A DNA stretch of 64,000 nucleotides, from contig CAVRYN010000002.1 of NCBI GenBank assembly GCA_963725505.1, positions 310,001 through 374,000 on the forward strand, given 5' to 3'. This stretch comes from Udaeobacter sp963725505. Lineage in GTDB: Bacteria > Verrucomicrobiota > Verrucomicrobiia > Chthoniobacterales > UBA10450. Each line of letters begins with the position of its first letter. Within the stretch, counting starts at the first letter, position 1. Position numbers and translations under genes: made by a program. Below are positions 61,356 through 64,000 of this stretch, in pieces. The notes under the pieces were generated by a model. The model ran no database searches, was not told where the DNA came from, and saw nothing but the letters and a program-made list of their open reading frames with translations.

Positions 61356-62327
61356 TCAGAGATTCTCTGCCGCCTCAGTCGTGGCGATGGGCTTTGTGCG
61401 CATGGCGAGGAACGCACCGACGAGAAGGATGGCCGCGCTCCAGATCTGGGCATGAGTGAGACGTTCGCCATAAATCCAGGCTGAAAGGGCCATCGCACCG
61501 ACGGGACAAAGAAGTTGGAGTGATTGGGCAAGGGCCACACCGATCTCTCGGATGGCCACATAGTAAAAGACATGAGCCAGTGTGATACAGGTCACGGCGG
61601 AGACGATCAGGACCAAATTAACTTGCGATCCCGTATGAAGCGGAGTGCCAATTTTCCCGAATGCAATTGTGAGCGGAAACAGCAGCGCAGATGTGATCAA
61701 GCTGATCACCCCGAAGCTGCGGATCGAGCCGAGTTCCCGGGAAGGTCGTTTCACAAGGATGCCGTAAAGTGCCCAGCAAAATGTGGCGGTAAATGCAATG
61801 AATAATCCGGGGAGGGCGATGTGACCTGATTTCCATCCCGGTTGAAACCAAACAACCCCGAATGCGCCAATCAATCCCAGGCCAGTGCCCAATAGAAATT
61901 GCCATTGCCGGATGACGTGGCGTTCCTCAGGGAAAAAGGCCAGCGCAAGCAACGCGGTGAAAATCACCGAGGCACGCGTGAAAATGGTGTAAACGCCCGG
62001 GCCCATGTAGAAAAGAGCGATCACCTGCGTGACTTGATGGACAACGTTAGGCAGACAGGGCACGATGCAGATTGATACGGCGCGCCAGTCGATGGGCTGT
62101 TCCCGGTAGCGGATCCGATAAATCAGTAACGGCGCGATTGAAACGCAGGCTACCAGATAACGATAAAAATTCTGCGCCCACGGATCATAGTAACGGTTCA
62201 GATAGTATTGAAAAAGCGATGGCGTGGACCAGATGAGAATGGTTGCGAAGACTGCGGCATAACCTTCCGAGGTGCTCGCGCGGCTGCGCATACCGATAAT
62301 CTCCCGGGTGGAATCCAGTTGGTTCAT
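61356..62327 (-). CDS. EamA/DMT-superfamily transporter
   Basis: A 323-residue inner-membrane protein with ten predicted helices in two EamA repeats (first from about residue 25, second from about 170). Segments such as GPGVYTIFTRASVIFTALLALAFFPEE and the second-repeat SLQLLCPVGAMALSAWIYGE are typical. Members export amino acids, nucleosides or other metabolites; substrate unknown. The start could be Met1 at 62327 or Met13. It is divergent from the TPR gene and 15 bases from a short repeat at its 3' end. Confidence 0.9.
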   Translation of the reverse strand: MNQLDSTREIIGMRSRASTSEGYAAVFATILIWSTPSLFQYYLNRYYDPWAQNFYRYLVACVSIAPLLIYRIRYREQPIDWRAVSICIVPCLPNVVHQVTQVIALFYMGPGVYTIFTRASVIFTALLALAFFPEERHVIRQWQFLLGTGLGLIGAFGVVWFQPGWKSGHIALPGLFIAFTATFCWALYGILVKRPSRELGSIRSFGVISLITSALLFPLTIAFGKIGTPLHTGSQVNLVLIVSAVTCITLAHVFYYVAIREIGVALAQSLQLLCPVGAMALSAWIYGERLTHAQIWSAAILLVGAFLAMRTKPIATTEAAENL

Positions 62328-62412
62328 CGCTATTCTTTTTTTGTTGCGTTAATTTGCTCGCCTACGAGCGAGAAATCCCTCAAAAAAGCGGGGTTGGAAG
62401 GAGAACACAACT

Positions 62413-63378
62413 ATGATGATTACCAGTCGAACCACAATATGCCTGATTGCCGCCTGCCTTTTCGGTACGGCCAGTTTTGCTTCAGCCAAAGAGAAAGCAC
62501 CAGCCAAAGAGAAAGCGGGAGCTGGGACGAGCGAGTACGCAAAGGGCATCCAATTGCTTGATAGTCAGCAGTACGACCAAGCGGTAACGGAGTTTACCGC
62601 GGCGATTATGGCAAACAGTAAGCAGCCTGCATTTTATGAGGGCCGTGGTTTTGCCAATTTCGCGCTCCAGCGATACCAAGAGGCGGGTGACGATTTTTCA
62701 AAGGCCATCGAGCTGTCGCCTAAAGACATGCGGGCTTTCGTCGGCAGAGCGCAGGTTTTCCTGCAGCAAAAGAATTATCAGCAAGCGCTGGCTGACACCG
62801 AGAAAGCACTCGAAATCAAACCCGATGAAATCGCTGCAATCAAGCTCCGCGGCTTCGCCGAGCTCGGACTCAGTCAATGGGACAAGGCGATAGCCGATTT
62901 CACCAATGTGATCCAAAAAAAGCCGGACGACCCGCAGACCTATGATCGGCGCGCGCTGGCGTATCGGGGATTGAAGAACTTTGATGCGGCCATTGCCGAT
63001 TACACATTTCTTCTGGAGAAAAACGCGAACGACACCGAGGCCCTGACCAAGCGCGGTTACACCTACAGTTTGATGGGACAGTACGAAAAGGCGATCCCTG
63101 ATTACGAAGCGGCGTTGAAACTCAACCCACAAGACAATGATACTTTCTCGCGCTTGCAGTGGACCCAGGGACAACTTAAGGCAAAAAACGCGCCGCCTCC
63201 TACAACAACAACAACAACAACAGCGGCACCCACGGCAACTCCAGAAAAACCGAGCCTGATTAGTCAGATCAATCCGCTGTATATCTTGATCGGCATTGTG
63301 GCGCTGATTGTAATTGCTGCAATTGTGCGTCTGATTACGCGAGGCAAGGTCGAGTCCACGAGCCACCGAATCCGCTAA
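62413..63378 (+). CDS. secreted or anchored TPR-repeat protein with C-terminal membrane helix
   Basis: A 321-residue protein: signal peptide (TTICLIAACLFGTASFASA), a short duplicated linker (KEKAPAKEKAGAG), about six tetratricopeptide repeats (residues 40-250, for example YDQAVTEFTAAIMANSKQP and WDKAIADFTNVIQKKPDDP), a Thr/Pro/Ala-rich linker made of ACA codon repeats near 63200, and a C-terminal membrane helix (LYILIGIVALIVIAAIVRLI). It likely acts as a protein-binding scaffold in the periplasm, anchored to the inner membrane. The ATG at 62413 is preceded by GGAAGGAG. Confidence 0.85.
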   Translation: MMITSRTTICLIAACLFGTASFASAKEKAPAKEKAGAGTSEYAKGIQLLDSQQYDQAVTEFTAAIMANSKQPAFYEGRGFANFALQRYQEAGDDFSKAIELSPKDMRAFVGRAQVFLQQKNYQQALADTEKALEIKPDEIAAIKLRGFAELGLSQWDKAIADFTNVIQKKPDDPQTYDRRALAYRGLKNFDAAIADYTFLLEKNANDTEALTKRGYTYSLMGQYEKAIPDYEAALKLNPQDNDTFSRLQWTQGQLKAKNAPPPTTTTTTTAAPTATPEKPSLISQINPLYILIGIVALIVIAAIVRLITRGKVESTSHRIR

Positions 63379-63618
63379 CGGTACGACATCGCGCTGCCGA
63401 TGTGCGAAGCGCGCGGCGCGAGCTGTTCCTAACGAGAAATTCCTTTGACAGAGCAGTCCGCGCGGTTAGCTTGCGAACGCTTTTTGCTGGAACGAGGCGG
63501 TCCCATGGTCGTTCAAATTGCAAATTTGACGCGGCTTTGGGACTTTTGAGTCTCTGGTAGAAAGCGAAACCGGTTTGCGGCTCGGGTTGCTGCGGAGGCG
63601 CTGGGCTGGCAAAAGCAG
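63379..63618. other. 240-base leader of the tRNA-Thr / tuf transcript
   Basis: No gene seen. A TTGACA at 63445-63450 is a possible -35 box, but no good -10 box follows at 17 bases. Another TTGACG lies at 63525-63530. The region before a tRNA-tuf unit should carry a strong promoter. Confidence 0.35.
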
Positions 63619-63694
<76 letters not shown>

Positions 63695-63752
63695 GAAAGA
63701 ACTCGCGGCCGGCAGTGGAATAATTAAAAGAAAAGACGAAGTTTAGTTAAAC

Positions 63753-63757
63753 AGGAG
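63753..63757 (+). promoter_or_regulatory. Shine-Dalgarno sequence of tuf
   Basis: AGGAG lies seven bases before the ATG at 63765, a strong binding site as expected for tuf. Confidence 0.8.
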
Positions 63758-63764
63758 AATTCAA

Positions 63765-64000
63765 ATGGCTAAGGAAGCTTTTAAACGCGACAAGCCGCAC
63801 GTGAACGTCGGTACGATCGGTCACGTGGACCACGGCAAAACTACCCTGACAGCGGCAATCACAATGGTATTGAACAAAAAGGGCATGGCCGAAGTGCGGG
63901 CATACGAATCAATCGATAACGCTCCGGAGGAGAAAGAGCGCGGAATTACCATCAACACGGCGCACGTCGAATATTCGAGCGAGAAACGGCACTACGCGCA
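63765..64000 (+). CDS. tuf: elongation factor Tu, N-terminal part (runs off the window)
   Basis: The first 78 residues of EF-Tu, the GTPase that brings aminoacyl-tRNA to the ribosome. The G1 loop GHVDHGKTTLT and the switch I region (ERGITINTAHVEY) are intact. The N-terminal MAKEAFKRDKPHVNVGTIG is standard. It follows tRNA-Thr, and in many bacteria secE, nusG and ribosomal protein genes come next. Identification is certain; only the length is cut by the window. Confidence 0.98.
   Translation, partial: MAKEAFKRDKPHVNVGTIGHVDHGKTTLTAAITMVLNKKGMAEVRAYESIDNAPEEKERGITINTAHVEYSSEKRHYA

Noticed and set aside
62479..62520. Tandem AAAGAGAAAGC units in the TPR gene, and ACA runs near 63200
   Set aside because: Simple codon repeats that encode KEKA and Thr-rich linkers; not CRISPR or a regulatory array.

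Overview
The window looks like a chromosomal segment of a Gram-negative, moderately GC-rich soil bacterium, most probably Verrucomicrobiota (Spartobacteria / Chthoniobacterales type). This rests on gene content: DUF5069 protein, DUF3667 protein, serpin, TonB receptor, heptose epimerase-like gene, and many housekeeping genes set in short, poorly conserved operons. It also rests on the abundant short palindromic intergenic repeats. It is an inference, not an alignment result.

Layout. 1-5.9 kb: partial MscS channel, acpP, a large unknown basic protein, rpmB, a sugar-type oxidoreductase, a membrane protein and an alpha/beta hydrolase. 5.9-9.2 kb: DUF1059, peroxiredoxin, DUF488, a secreted serpin and a decayed tandem array of tRNA-Lys-like units. 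9.2-16.9 kb: HAD hydrolase, frameshifted siroheme-decarboxylase-like gene, frameshifted birA, nadC, stand-alone 5'-3' exonuclease, two membrane proteins and recA. 16.9-20 kb: an alaS broken by a palindromic repeat and several frameshifts. 20-28 kb: TolB-like and DUF3667 pair, LysR / OsmC / histidine-kinase module, and a translationally coupled lipid operon with a desaturase. 28-36 kb: a large AI-2E-transporter fusion and a stress-type cluster (topoisomerase IB, DUF5670, lipid kinase, CsbD, CBS pair, secreted 3D-domain protein).

36-42.4 kb is a glyoxylate-shunt locus. A visibly GC-richer cassette holding a long-form isocitrate lyase and a malate synthase faces away from aceK. In front of aceK lies the C-terminal stub of a second, short-form isocitrate lyase, so the locus appears to have exchanged its lyase. 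42.2-46.1 kb is a graveyard: an acyl-CoA synthetase tail, an unknown three-gene operon with frameshifts, a broken BglII-type endonuclease beside an intact MT-A70 methyltransferase, and an Mrr-type tail. 46-64 kb returns to ordinary genes: APC permease, DUF5069, OsmC, heptose epimerase-like, TonB receptor, proC, rmuC, SDR, DUF885 peptidase, S41 protease, tsaD, ispA, DMT exporter, TPR protein, tRNA-Thr and the start of tuf.

The most striking theme is mobile palindromic repeats, of which I could sort at least four families by eye. They do not only sit between genes. One lies in frame inside tsaD, one breaks alaS, and one lies inside what seems to be the original signal-peptide region of the TonB receptor and supplies its present start codon. 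One family is nested inside another near 49.95 kb. Several frameshifts (siroheme decarboxylase-like, birA, alaS, endonuclease, unknown operon) could be true decay or sequencing error; read data would decide.
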